Notes: generated by a model not told the origin, from the sequence alone. Positions 8,202-16,367 are shown, counted from the stretch's first letter. The stretch is 64,000 nucleotides of DNA from Micromonospora matsumotoense (GCF_900091525.1 NZ_FMCU01000021.1:39434-103433); one strand, 5' to 3'. Made by a program: numbers and translations.

Positions 8202-8639
8202 TCAGTCCTCGATCCACCCGTGCGAACGGGCGAACTGCGTGAGGTGCTGCCGGATCTGGCTGATCTGGGCGCCGGTGAGCGTCGGCACCTGCTCGACGAG
8301 AAGGTCCGTGATGTTGGACCGGAAGGTGAAGGAGGTCAGGACGTCGCACTCCTCGTCGTCGCCCCGGTCGGTCACCGGCAGCCGGGTCACGGTCGTCGCA
8401 CCGGACACCGCCGGCCGGGACGCGACCGGCGCACCGGGGTTGAGCAGGCGCGCGTAGAGCGCCTTGACCCCGCGGTTGCCCTCCACCGACTCGAACTCCA
8501 CCCGCATGCCGGGTGCCACCGACGGCCGCTGGTCGCCGAAGTCGTTCGCGTGCACGAAGACGTCCTCACCACCGCCCTCCGGGCTGATGAAGCCGTACCC
8601 CTTCACGTCGTCGAAGCTGAGAATCGTACCGACCGCCAC
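8202..8639 (-). CDS. Cold-shock-domain protein with C-terminal extension
   Basis: A 145-residue protein. Residues 1-65 form a cold-shock domain with the RNP1-like K-G-Y-G-F-I motif and the D-V-F-V-H RNP2 motif, so it should bind single-stranded nucleic acid. About 80 further residues follow, including an acidic stretch and a helical C terminus (about L-T-G-A-Q-I-S-Q-I-R-Q-H-L). GTG 8639 is chosen because the domain begins there; the open frame extends upstream to 8792, but that part reads as a spurious hydrophobic tail. It is longer than the usual 67-residue Csp, a form seen in actinobacteria. Confidence 0.8.
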   Translation of the reverse strand: MAVGTILSFDDVKGYGFISPEGGGEDVFVHANDFGDQRPSVAPGMRVEFESVEGNRGVKALYARLLNPGAPVASRPAVSGATTVTRLPVTDRGDDEECDVLTSFTFRSNITDLLVEQVPTLTGAQISQIRQHLTQFARSHGWIED

Positions 8640-8839
8640 CGCGACCACCACCCCACAGAACAGGAACCACCAGAACAGGAGAACGACCGGAACGGACACC
8701 GCCGCAAGGGGCACCGCCATCGGCGCGACACCCATGGTAAGCGACGGGCGGACCGGAGCCCCACGGGGCGCGCAGCCGCCCGATGACGCCACCGGTCAGT
8801 CGATGACCTCGCAGATGCCGTCCGCCGGCAACACCGCGG

Positions 8840-9205
8840 TCAGCTGTCGCCCGGCGCGGGCACGGGCACGGGCACGGCCCGATCCGGCAGGTATTCCCGA
8901 CCCCACGCCCCGAGGGGCTTGAGCGCGTGATTGAGTGCCTGGCCCCGGTCGGTCAGCGAGTATTCCACCCGCATCGGCAGATCCTCGGAGGCCTCCCGGC
9001 GGACGATGCCGTCGGCCTCAAGTTCGCGCAGGTGTTGGAACAACACCTTCTCGCTCACTCCGATGAGCCTTCTCAGCTCACCGAACCGTCTGTGGCTGTC
9101 GCTGAGGGCCCACAGGATGACGACCTTCCACTTACCGCTGATCACCTCGATCGCGGCGTCCAGACCGCAATGTGTCGGCCGCACCCTGACACTCAGTTCA
9201 TTCAC
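8840..9205 (-). CDS. HxlR-family winged-helix regulator
   Basis: A 121-residue MarR-like HxlR regulator. It shows the family hallmarks: C-x-L-D near the N terminus (a redox- or effector-sensing Cys at residue 13), G-K-W-K-V-V-I-L-W-A-L, F-x-E-L-R-R-L-I, and the wing E-Y-S-L-T-D-R-G. A short V-P repeat closes the protein. The palindrome CGGTATACCG at 9241-9250 is 36 bases upstream and is a likely autoregulatory site. It may once have controlled the decayed biosynthetic genes immediately upstream. Confidence 0.9.
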   Translation of the reverse strand: MNELSVRVRPTHCGLDAAIEVISGKWKVVILWALSDSHRRFGELRRLIGVSEKVLFQHLRELEADGIVRREASEDLPMRVEYSLTDRGQALNHALKPLGAWGREYLPDRAVPVPVPAPGDS

Positions 9206-9240
9206 TCCTGACCGGCCGGCGGCACTCTTCCCGTGAGTTC

Positions 9241-9250
9241 CGGTATACCG
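9241..9250. promoter_or_regulatory. Palindrome, candidate HxlR operator
   Basis: CGGTATACCG is a perfect 10-bp palindrome 36 bases upstream of the HxlR start. HxlR regulators bind short dyads near their own promoters, so this is the best local operator candidate. Confidence 0.4.
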
Positions 9251-9330
9251 CAGAGCTTAGCGCGCGAGGGTCACGCGGTCGCACTGTGTTGCGGAGGAAT
9301 TGACAACACGTGACAGCTCCTCCGTACGGT

Positions 9331-10303
9331 TCACCCTGCCGCACCGCCCAGCAGCGCCTGCTCGTCCTGGCCACGCAGGACGACGCAGCGCACCTTCCGC
9401 GCGAGCCGGAGCCGTTCGATGTCGGCGTCGGCGAGGTCGAGGGACGGCTCGAAGCGCAGCGTGTCCGCCGCGCTCGCGGTGGGGAACGTGCGGACCCGGT
9501 GCACGTGCAGCAGGTAGCCCGAGATGACGTGGCCCCGCATGCCGTTGGCGGAGACACCGGCGATCCCCGGTGCGGCGGCGTGGGACTGGTCGGTGAACTC
9601 CAACCCCAGCATCAGCCCTCGGCCCCGGACCTCGCCGACCGCCCCGGAGAAGCGACGACGCAGGTCGTGGAAGATCTCGGCCAGTTTCTCGCCCTTCTGC
9701 TTGCCGTGGAAGGAGCCCTCCCACGCGATGAACACCGGCGGTCGCGCGGCGGCCTCGGCGTTGTCGCGACGCAGTCCGGACAGGACGGTGAGCAGGTCAC
9801 CGTCGGCCCCGGGGGCGCCGCTACCGTTCCCGCCGCCTGGGCGGACACCTCCGCGATGCCGGCCTCCACCTCCTCCAGCAGGGAGCACACCCGCAACACC
9901 CGGTCGAACTACGCGTGCGTGAGCGCCACCTCGATCGACTCGGTACCGCTGTGGGAGAAGATGGCGAAGTACCGCTCGTCGGTGCCGAACTCACGGCTGA
10001 CGATGTCGTTGAGACGGGCTGCGATCCCGTCGACCGCCGGCTGCCGGCTGCCTGGACGAGCACCGGACGGCGCTCGTCCAGGAAGGCCACGGCGGTGTCG
10101 AGGAGCGCCGGATGGTTGTGGCCGAGCACCAGGGCACCGTAGCCGCCGGCATAGTCCACCACCGTCTCCGGCGTGCTGTCGGGGCCGACGTAGTGCAGGG
10201 TGTCGCCCTCGGCCCGGGCGTATTCGACATTGATGCCGAGCATGTTAAGAAATTCCTGCATCGCGGGCTCGGCGAGGGTCTGCTCTGGTGTCACGGAATG
10301 CAT
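9331..10303 (-). pseudogene. Class III aminotransferase, degenerate (frameshifts, stop, internal deletion)
   Basis: The reading begins at ATG 10303 (M-H-S-V-T-P-E-Q) and gives a good N-terminal half of a PLP-dependent class III transaminase, up to about 10060. It then shifts frame (R-L-N-D-I-V-S-R-E-F-G, I-F-S-H-S-G-T-E-S), meets an in-frame TAG at 9909-9911, continues (L-R-V-C-S-L-L-E-E-V), and shifts again near 9835. In the last frame the E-G-S-F-H-G motif is joined almost directly to the C-terminal V-R-G-R-G-L-M-L-G-L-E-F region. The DE-x-Q and PLP-lysine region, roughly 130-150 residues, is missing. The gene cannot make an active enzyme. It resembles aminotransferases that aminate polyketide aldehydes; that assignment is inference. 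Confidence 0.85.
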
Positions 10304-10529
10304 GCCGGTTCCGGTCCTGTCGTCAGTCGGGCACCTGGACGGCTGCCGTTCTCGCAACCGCAAACAGGTTAACGCCACCCGACGGGCCGGCCGTCAATAG
10401 GCGGTAACGTGCCGGTAGCCTGCGACCACCCGGTGGCCGGTCTCCGGGATTACCATTCGATGCCCCCGTGCGCCCGGCTGGTTAACGTGAGCCCACAGGC
10501 GCGTTGTCCGATCCGCACCGGGTCTGGGG
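10304..10529. other. Non-coding spacer in the decayed region
   Basis: No supported gene lies here. It should contain the former promoter of the aminotransferase. The stretch is less GC-rich than its surroundings, and short reading frames on both strands look like chance. Confidence 0.5.
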
Positions 10530-10790
10530 GCGGCCCAGTTCGAGACGCTGCCGCACCGGCCGGGGCCGGCCTCCGGCGCGCCCCTCATTTCGGGCACCCT
10601 AGCCTGGCTGGAATGCCGATTGTTCGAGGCGCACGATTCCGGCGACCACACCATCTTCGTCGGTTCGGTGATCGGCGCGGAAATCGGCCACGACGGCGCT
10701 GGTCTGCTGTTCTTCGGTGGCGCCTTCCACCGCATCGGCACCGGTTCAGCGGCAGTGTCGACCGCCAACCGGCCACATACTTTGCAGTAA
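10530..10790 (+). pseudogene. Flavin reductase-like domain, C-terminal remnant
   Basis: Read in the frame ending at TAA 10788-10790, the sequence gives F-E-T-L-P-H, then G-A-P-L-I-S-G-T-L-A-W-L-E-C-R, G-D-H-T-I-F-V-G-S-V-I and L-L-F-F-G-G-A-F-H-R-I-G. This is the order of the C-terminal half of DIM6/NTAB-type flavin reductases, including the leC and GDH.i..G.V motifs. The FMN-binding N-terminal half and any start codon are missing. Such reductases supply FADH2 or FMNH2 to two-component monooxygenases, so this is consistent with loss of a biosynthetic cluster. Confidence 0.8.
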
Positions 10791-10794
10791 GTAC

Positions 10795-10824
10795 TTGAGG
10801 GGTCCACACGCCGGCGTCTAGGCT
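10795..10824 (+). promoter_or_regulatory. Promoter of the imine reductase gene
   Basis: TTGAGG (10795-10800), an 18-base spacer and TAGGCT (10819-10824) form a standard actinobacterial vegetative promoter. Transcription would begin about 7 bases later, at or beside GTG 10831, so a leaderless start is possible. Confidence 0.6.
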
Positions 10825-10830
10825 CCAAAA

Positions 10831-11799
10831 GTGATTTCGGCGATGGCACGTGCTTTCTGCGTGGCCAGCACCGATAGTCTTTTTGCCTTATCAGGAGCAC
10901 AGAGGAGAGTGGCACTGGTGTCCGAAGAAAATCGCGTGCCCGTATCGGTGATCGGCCTCGGAATGATGGGGGCGGCACTGGCGGGCGCATATCTCAGGGC
11001 CGGCCACCGCACGACGGTGTGGAACCGCTCCGCCGGCAAGGCGGGCGCCCTTGTCGAGCAGGGCGCGAGCCGCGCGGGCACGATCGCCGACGCGGTCGCC
11101 GCGAGCGACGTCCTGGTGGCCTGCGTGGTCGACTACCAGACCCTGCACGAGATCCTCGAGCCGGTGAAGGAGTCGCTGAACGGCAAGGTCATCGTCAACC
11201 TCACCTCCGGCGTGCCGGAGGACGCCCGGGGCGCCGCGCAGTGGGCGCAGTCCCTGGGTGCGAAGTACCTCGACGGCTACATCATGACGGTGCCGCCAGC
11301 CGTCGGGCTCTCCCAGACCCTGCTGTTCTACGGCGGCTCGAAGGAGGTCTTCGACACGTACGAGTCGACCCTGAAGGTCCTCGGCGGCAACAGCATCTTC
11401 CTGAGCGAGGACCCGGGCGTCGCCGGCCTGTACGACCTCGCGCTGCTCGGCATCCTGTGGTCGTCGCTGGCCGGCGCGCTGCACGGCTTCGCCATGCTCG
11501 CCAGCGAGGGCATCCCGGCGGCGGCGCTGACCCCGTTCGCCGAGTCCTGGATCACCCACGTGGTGCGGCCCAGCATCAAGGGTGCCGCCCAGCAGGTCGA
11601 CGCGGGCCAGTACGCGACCGACATCTCCACCGTGGGGCTGAACGCGGTCGGTCTGGCCAAGATGGTGGAGGCCAGCAAGGGCCAGGGAATCCGGCCGGAC
11701 GTCATGATCCCGATCCGGGACATCCTCCAGGAGCGGGCCACCAGCGGGCACGGCGACGAGGCGCTGGCCAGCATGATCGAGGTCATCAAGAAGCCCTGA
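10831..11799 (+). CDS. Imine reductase-family NAD(P)H-dependent oxidoreductase
   Basis: A 6-phosphogluconate-dehydrogenase-like enzyme with an N-terminal Rossmann motif (V-I-G-L-G-M-M-G) and NADP-type W-N-R-S. The interdomain helix carries the IRED-like L-Y-D-L-A-L-L, with Asp at the proton-donor position. Imine reductases reduce cyclic imines to amines. The leaderless-type GTG 10831 gives 322 aa with about 35 extra N-terminal residues; GTG 10909 or 10918, behind AGAGGAGAG, give the usual length of about 290. It is the only intact gene in a run of biosynthetic remnants, so it may have been kept for its own function or may decay next. Confidence 0.85.
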   Translation: MISAMARAFCVASTDSLFALSGAQRRVALVSEENRVPVSVIGLGMMGAALAGAYLRAGHRTTVWNRSAGKAGALVEQGASRAGTIADAVAASDVLVACVVDYQTLHEILEPVKESLNGKVIVNLTSGVPEDARGAAQWAQSLGAKYLDGYIMTVPPAVGLSQTLLFYGGSKEVFDTYESTLKVLGGNSIFLSEDPGVAGLYDLALLGILWSSLAGALHGFAMLASEGIPAAALTPFAESWITHVVRPSIKGAAQQVDAGQYATDISTVGLNAVGLAKMVEASKGQGIRPDVMIPIRDILQERATSGHGDEALASMIEVIKKP

Positions 11800-11844
11800 T
11801 CCGGGCCGCTGCACGATCGCCACCGATGCGCTGCGCCCCGGGCC

Positions 11845-12018
11845 GCGGGGACGTTCCACCTGGCCAACCAGAGTGCCGTCACGTTCGGGGACATGGTGGA
11901 CGAGTCGCGGCCGGCCGGCTGCCGGCTGACCGACCGCGATCCGCCCAGCGGTGACCCGGGCGCGGTTCCGCCGGCACGTCGAGTTCTTCGTCGCTCGCGG
12001 GTACCTTCCCGTCGCCCC
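11845..12018 (+). pseudogene. Thioester reductase domain, C-terminal remnant with frameshift
   Basis: Starting 45 bases after the imine reductase stop, the sequence reads G-T-F-H-L-A-N-Q-S-A-V-T-F-G-D-M-V-D, then R-x-A-G-C-R-L. After a +1 shift near 11954 it reads T-R-A-R-F-R-R-H-V-E-F-F and A-R-G-Y-L-P. This is the pattern at the C-terminal end of NAD-binding thioester reductase domains that release PKS or NRPS chains as aldehydes. There is no upstream carrier or synthase sequence, so the megasynthase was deleted up to this stub. Confidence 0.7.
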
Positions 12019-12054
12019 GGTCGGTGCGCGCCGGGGACGCCGCCGGTAGCCGGG

Positions 12055-12084
12055 GACGCGCGGTCGCCGGGGCGACCGCGCGTC
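12055..12084 (-). terminator. Hairpin terminator of the CBM2 gene
   Basis: Arms 12055-12068 and 12071-12084 pair perfectly over 14 bp with a GG loop, 17 bases beyond the CBM2 protein stop. Confidence 0.8.
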
Positions 12085-12101
12085 GGGGCGGCGGCGACGG
12101 G

Positions 12102-13181
12102 CTAGCGGATGGTGAAGGTCAGCGGGTTGGAGATGCCGACACCGCCGTGGGAGTCGTGGACCCGCACGGTGAAGGTGGACGACGTGCCGGCGGACAGCGG
12201 CAGCTGGAACTGGTAGCGCTGTCCGCTGTTGGTCGGTGTCACGGCCAGCTTGGTCGCGCCGAGATACAGCTCCACCCGGCTGACAGGGTCCCCCGGGTCG
12301 GTGTCGGTGACGTCGGCGACCAGCGTGACCGTCGTGGGTTCGAGGAAGTACGTCTGCCCACCGGGGGTGCTCAGCGCCGCCGCCGGCGGGTGGTTGGTGC
12401 CGGTGGACGGTGGGGTGACCACAGTGACCAGCAGCGGCGGGGCACCGCCGGACAGCGATTGGTCGGTGCCGGCCGAGGCGTACAGCAGGTAGGTGGTGCT
12501 GGTCCCGGGAGCGCCGGTCGGGGGTGTCCACTGTGCTTCGAACCGGTCGCCGGTCGTCCGCACTCCCTGGGCCAGCGTGACGCCGTCCACCCGGAACGAC
12601 ACCGAGGTGATGTAGTGGCCGCCACCCACGGTCGCGGTCACCGCGAGCGGGACGGGGCCCGGCGCGGTGTACACCGCGCCGACGGCCGGACTGACCCAGT
12701 GGACGATCGCCGGGTAGTCGGCGACCGGCGGCGAGGTGGTCGGCCCGGTCGGTGTCCTGCTGGGCAGGACCCCGCCGGTGCAGGCGACGCCGTTGAGCGT
12801 GAACGACGCCGGCACGGGGTTGCTGCCGAACCAGGCACCGACGAAACCGATGTTCACGGAGCCGTTGGTGCCCAGGGTCGCGTTCCAGCCCAGGTTGGTC
12901 GCGCTGACCTGCTGGCCGGACTGGGCCCAGGTGGCGCTCCAGGTCTGGGCGATCTGCTGGTCGACGGCGGGGAACGCGAACCGCAGCGTCCAGCCGTTGA
13001 CCGGCTCGCCCACGTTGGTGACCGCGACGTCGGCATGGAAGCCGCCGGTCCACTGGCTGGTGACGACGTAGTCCACCCGGCACCCGGCGGCCGCGTTCGC
13101 CGCACTGGCGTGCGAGACCGCGGCCATCATCGCGACCATGGCAACAACGACGGCGAACACCGCCGTCAGCGACTTCCGCAT
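12102..13181 (-). CDS. Secreted cellulose-binding protein: CBM2 plus two Ig-like domains, no catalytic domain
   Basis: A 359-residue exported protein. Residues 1-28 are a Sec signal peptide ending S-H-A-S-A-A. About 33-137 are a family 2 carbohydrate-binding module with the bracketing cysteines (C-R-V-D-Y at 34, C-T-G near 136), the W-T-G-G-F strand and surface tryptophans for cellulose or chitin. A Pro-Thr linker leads to two immunoglobulin-like beta domains (about 155-245 and 260-359). No hydrolase or LPMO domain follows, so it probably acts as a wall- or polymer-tethering protein. Its promoter shares CATCGATACG with the cellulase at 46301. Confidence 0.85.
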   Translation of the reverse strand: MRKSLTAVFAVVVAMVAMMAAVSHASAANAAAGCRVDYVVTSQWTGGFHADVAVTNVGEPVNGWTLRFAFPAVDQQIAQTWSATWAQSGQQVSATNLGWNATLGTNGSVNIGFVGAWFGSNPVPASFTLNGVACTGGVLPSRTPTGPTTSPPVADYPAIVHWVSPAVGAVYTAPGPVPLAVTATVGGGHYITSVSFRVDGVTLAQGVRTTGDRFEAQWTPPTGAPGTSTTYLLYASAGTDQSLSGGAPPLLVTVVTPPSTGTNHPPAAALSTPGGQTYFLEPTTVTLVADVTDTDPGDPVSRVELYLGATKLAVTPTNSGQRYQFQLPLSAGTSSTFTVRVHDSHGGVGISNPLTFTIR

Positions 13182-13208
13182 GGCACCCCTCGCCTATAAA
13201 TCGTTAAT

Positions 13209-13218
13209 CATCGATACG
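13209..13218. promoter_or_regulatory. CATCGATACG motif upstream of CBM2 gene
   Basis: CATCGATACG lies 28 bases upstream of the CBM2 protein start. The same 10-mer precedes the GH5 cellulase (46212-46221), and CATCGATGCG precedes the ABC operon (18995-19004), suggesting a shared LacI-type operator. Confidence 0.45.
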
Positions 13219-13303
13219 CATGACGACTGTCCTGCCGTTCGGCCTTAGTGTCAAGGCACACCCGGCAGTCCTGCCGCCGGCAGGACATCAGCGCATTCAC
13301 GCA

Positions 13304-14176
13304 TCAACCGGCTGCGGCGGAAGGGCCGGCGACGACCCCCCGGAGGTAGCGCAGACCGTCCGTGGCGAGACGGTCCTGCGACGGTGCCAACGGACGCCAG
13401 ATCGCCGCGGCGGTGGCGATGGTCTCGTTCTCCGCCGTGAACGACTCGATGCAGACCGCACCCCGGTAGCCGGTCTGCCCCAGCACGGCGAAGAAACGCG
13501 GCCAGTCGAAGTGGTCCGCCCCGGGAGAGCCCCGGTGCGTCCCACTGACCTGGACGTGCTTGATGTGCCGGCCGGCGGCGGCGAGGGCCGCGTACGGATC
13601 GGACTCCTCGATGTTCATGTGGTAGGTGTCGATCATGATGCCGACGCTCGACGGCAGTCCGTCGATCAGCTCGACGGTCTGCCCGACGGTGTTGACGACG
13701 CTGGTCTCGTAGCGGTTCAACGCCTCGACACCGATGCTCACGCCACACTCACCGGCCTGCTCGGCCACCGGCGTCAGCGCTCGCCGGAACTCCGCGTAGC
13801 AGGCCGCCCGCGCCGCCGGCGACATCCGCCAGGTGCGGCCGACCGAGGCGTACACCGGGCCGCCGACACAGGGAGCGCCGACGGCCGCCGCGGCCGCCAC
13901 GCACCCCCTGAGGTACGCGACGGTCGACTCCACGACGGCCGGGGCGGCGTTCACCAGGTCCCGGCCCGGCGGGGTGACCGCGCAGACGCCGGCCGCGACG
14001 AGGCCGTGCGCGGCCAGCAGGTCCCGGGTGCGCACCGGGTCCCAGTCGCCCGGCTGCTCGATCGGCAACTCGACCGCGTCGAAGCCGAACGAGGCGATCC
14101 GGGGGATCAGCTCGGCGAGGGCGTCGTCGTCGACCGGCGACGCCCACACCCAGGGGTTCACGCCGATGGCATACAC
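13304..14176 (-). CDS. Ketose 3-epimerase family (D-tagatose/D-psicose 3-epimerase-like)
   Basis: A 290-residue xylose-isomerase-like TIM barrel. The likely metal site is E151 (V-E-A-L-N-R-Y-E), D183 and H186 (I-D-T-Y-H-M-N-I-E-E), H207 and E244 (C-I-E-S-F), which is the D-tagatose 3-epimerase pattern. It would epimerise a free ketose at C3 or a related polyol or inosose. GTG 14176 is used because it starts 5 bases after the binding-protein gene and matches the family N terminus (Y-A-I-G-V-N). As the last gene of the ABC operon, it likely converts the imported sugar. Confidence 0.85.
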   Translation of the reverse strand: MYAIGVNPWVWASPVDDDALAELIPRIASFGFDAVELPIEQPGDWDPVRTRDLLAAHGLVAAGVCAVTPPGRDLVNAAPAVVESTVAYLRGCVAAAAAVGAPCVGGPVYASVGRTWRMSPAARAACYAEFRRALTPVAEQAGECGVSIGVEALNRYETSVVNTVGQTVELIDGLPSSVGIMIDTYHMNIEESDPYAALAAAGRHIKHVQVSGTHRGSPGADHFDWPRFFAVLGQTGYRGAVCIESFTAENETIATAAAIWRPLAPSQDRLATDGLRYLRGVVAGPSAAAG

Positions 14177-14181
14177 CGGGA

Positions 14182-15369
14182 CTACTTCCAGCGCTGCGGG
14201 TAACCGGGCAGGTCGGTGCAGCCGCACATCGCGTAGTGCAGCGGCGGCATGGCCGGGTCGAGGTACCGGTCCAGGTTGTCCTGGGTGATGGTCGGCTGGG
14301 GCAGCTTCCACGGGCTGGACACCTGCTGGCCGTCGAGGATCCGCAGCGCCGCGATGATCGGCGTACGCCACTGGTAGGTCGGGTAGGTCGGCGCGATCGC
14401 GGTGAGGTTCTTGTCCTTCCAGACCTTCAGGAAGTCGAGCTGGTCCTCGCCGTTGATCGGCGGCACCGGCTTGCCCGCGTCCTGGAACGCCTCGACCGCC
14501 GCGACGGCGACCGCGCCGGCGTCCATCCAGACGCCGTCGATGGTGCCGTACCGCTGGATGTAGTCGTCGACGATCTTCTTGGTCTTGGCCGGGTCACCAT
14601 CGGTGAACTCCACCCCCACCACGTCGACCTTGGCCTTGTCGAACGCCACCTTCGCGGCCGACCAGCGGGTCTCCAGCACGTCGACCCCGGGCAGGATGCG
14701 CAGGGCGAGGACCTTGCCGCCGGGCTTCATCTTCTGGCTGACGAACTCGGCGCCGGCGTGACCGAAGCCGTACCCACCGATGGGGTTGATGAAGGTCACC
14801 GGGCACTTGGTGTTGACCCCACGGTCGAAGACGACCACCGGCAGCCCGGCCTGGCAGGCCGCCTCGACGGCCGGGGTGAGCGTGGCGGTGGTGTTCGGCG
14901 AGACGATCAGCGCGTCACAGCCCTTACCGAGCAGGTCGTTGATGTCCGCGATCTGCTTCTGGTCCTTGCCCTCGGCGTCGACGTGCACGAACTCCTTGAT
15001 GCGGCTCTTCTGTGCCTCGACCTCGGCCTGCATCGTCTTGAACCCGACCTGCCGCCACGGGTTGTTCAGCGCCGCGTTCGAGAAGCAGATCTTGTGCGGA
15101 CCGGCCTTCTTGAACTTCGCCGTGTCCACCATGGTGGGGTTGAGCATCTGCTCCCACGGCTTGTCCGCCGGCCCGGTCGGGGTCGCGCCGAGCAACGCCA
15201 ACTCGGCGTCGTAGTCGGCCTGCACGAAGAACTTCGACTGTTCCCCGGTCCCCGACCCGGCGGCGGAGGAGGAGGAACCGCCCGAGGGGCCCGCGCCCGG
15301 TTCGTCGGTGGCGCAGGCGGTGAGGGACAGCAGGGTGACAGCGGCCAGCGCCGCCATGGAACGTCGCAC
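14182..15369 (-). CDS. Sugar ABC transporter substrate-binding lipoprotein, ribose type
   Basis: A 395-residue type I periplasmic-binding protein anchored as a lipoprotein. The signal peptide ends in the lipobox L-T-A-C (Cys19) and is followed by a Gly/Ser-rich linker. The mature part has the paired Rossmann-like lobes of the RbsB family (K-I-C-F-S-N-A-A, L-I-V-S-P-N-T, V-V-F-D-R-G-V-N). GTG 15369 has AAGGGG upstream. It lies 12 bases after the second permease gene. Ligand identity is not obvious; the downstream ketose epimerase favours a ketose or polyol. Confidence 0.9.
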   Translation of the reverse strand: MRRSMAALAAVTLLSLTACATDEPGAGPSGGSSSSAAGSGTGEQSKFFVQADYDAELALLGATPTGPADKPWEQMLNPTMVDTAKFKKAGPHKICFSNAALNNPWRQVGFKTMQAEVEAQKSRIKEFVHVDAEGKDQKQIADINDLLGKGCDALIVSPNTTATLTPAVEAACQAGLPVVVFDRGVNTKCPVTFINPIGGYGFGHAGAEFVSQKMKPGGKVLALRILPGVDVLETRWSAAKVAFDKAKVDVVGVEFTDGDPAKTKKIVDDYIQRYGTIDGVWMDAGAVAVAAVEAFQDAGKPVPPINGEDQLDFLKVWKDKNLTAIAPTYPTYQWRTPIIAALRILDGQQVSSPWKLPQPTITQDNLDRYLDPAMPPLHYAMCGCTDLPGYPQRWK

Positions 15370-15381
15370 TATGGTTTCCCC

Positions 15382-16365
15382 TTATCGTGACGAAGAACGG
15401 GTTGCCGAGACCGCCACGGCGAGCAGGATGATCGCGCCCTGGACGGTGGACCGGAGGGCGCCGGAGACGCCGTAGAAGTTCATGAGGGCGAACAACAGTT
15501 CGAGGGTCAGCGCGCCGAGCATCGCGCCGACGACCGAGCCGCGACCCCCGCCCAGCGCGACGCCGCCGAGGACGACCGCGGTGATCGCCCCGAACTCCAG
15601 GCCCGCGCCGGCCTGGAACGACACCCCGCTGTAGCCGCCCAGCAGGATCGCCGCCACCGCCGCCGCGAGCCCGCTGAGGATGAAGGCGACGGTCCGGGTA
15701 CGCCAGACCCGCACCCCGCTCAGCTGCGCGGTGCGCGGGTTGTCGCCGACGGCGACCAGGGTCCGGCCGAAGTCCGACCGCATCAACACCACCGCGAGCA
15801 CCGCGACGGCCAGCAGGACCAGCAGCGCGTACGGCACCCGGCCGAGCAGCGGCACGTCCTCGACGGCCCGCCGCCCGAACCGCCGGAACTCCTCGGAGAG
15901 CCCACCCTTGGGCGCGCCGTCGGACCACAGGTAGACCGCGCCGACCAGGATCAGGAACATGCCCAGGGTGGTGATGAACGACGGCACCCGCAGACGGGTC
16001 GTGATCAGGCCGTTGACCAGCCCGACCAACGCGCCGAAGGCGAGCAGGAGCAGCACCACCGGCCAGGTCCGGGCCGGATCGCTGTCGATCAGCCGGGCCG
16101 CGACCACCACCTGCGCGGTGACCAGTGAGCCGACGGACAGGTCGAACTCGCCGGAGACGATCACGAAGTACTGCCCGGCGGCGAGCAGGATGATCGGCGC
16201 CGAACGGCCGAGGAAGGACATCAACGACGGCGGGTCGAGGAAACTGGGCTGCCGGATGCCGACGAGCACCAGGAGCACCACGAGGATGGCCAGGATCGGC
16301 AGCACCCCGCCGGGACGGAGCCGGACGCGGCGCGGTGGCAGCGGACGACGCTGGACGAGCTGCAT
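15382..16365 (-). CDS. Sugar ABC transporter permease, RbsC type (second)
   Basis: A 327-residue membrane protein with 8-10 hydrophobic segments. It has the RbsC-family motifs G-E-F-D-L-S-V-G-S, N-G-L-I-T-T-R-L-R-V-P-S-F-I-T-T-L-G-M and G-G-G-R-G-S-V-V-G. ATG 16365 is 2 bases from the preceding stop. With the next gene upstream it would form a heterodimeric pore; two distinct permeases are typical of autoinducer-2- or pentose-type importers. Confidence 0.92.
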   Translation of the reverse strand: MQLVQRRPLPPRRVRLRPGGVLPILAILVVLLVLVGIRQPSFLDPPSLMSFLGRSAPIILLAAGQYFVIVSGEFDLSVGSLVTAQVVVAARLIDSDPARTWPVVLLLLAFGALVGLVNGLITTRLRVPSFITTLGMFLILVGAVYLWSDGAPKGGLSEEFRRFGRRAVEDVPLLGRVPYALLVLLAVAVLAVVLMRSDFGRTLVAVGDNPRTAQLSGVRVWRTRTVAFILSGLAAAVAAILLGGYSGVSFQAGAGLEFGAITAVVLGGVALGGGRGSVVGAMLGALTLELLFALMNFYGVSGALRSTVQGAIILLAVAVSATRSSSR

Positions 16366-16367
16366 GG

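Noticed and set aside
8640..8792. N-terminal membrane segment on the cold-shock protein
   Set aside because: The in-frame extension is hydrophobic but low complexity, and the conserved domain starts exactly at GTG 8639 with a purine-rich site upstream.
10891..13083. A 730-codon minus-strand open frame
   Set aside because: It overlaps the CBM2 gene in a different frame and is antisense to the imine reductase; no recognisable domain.
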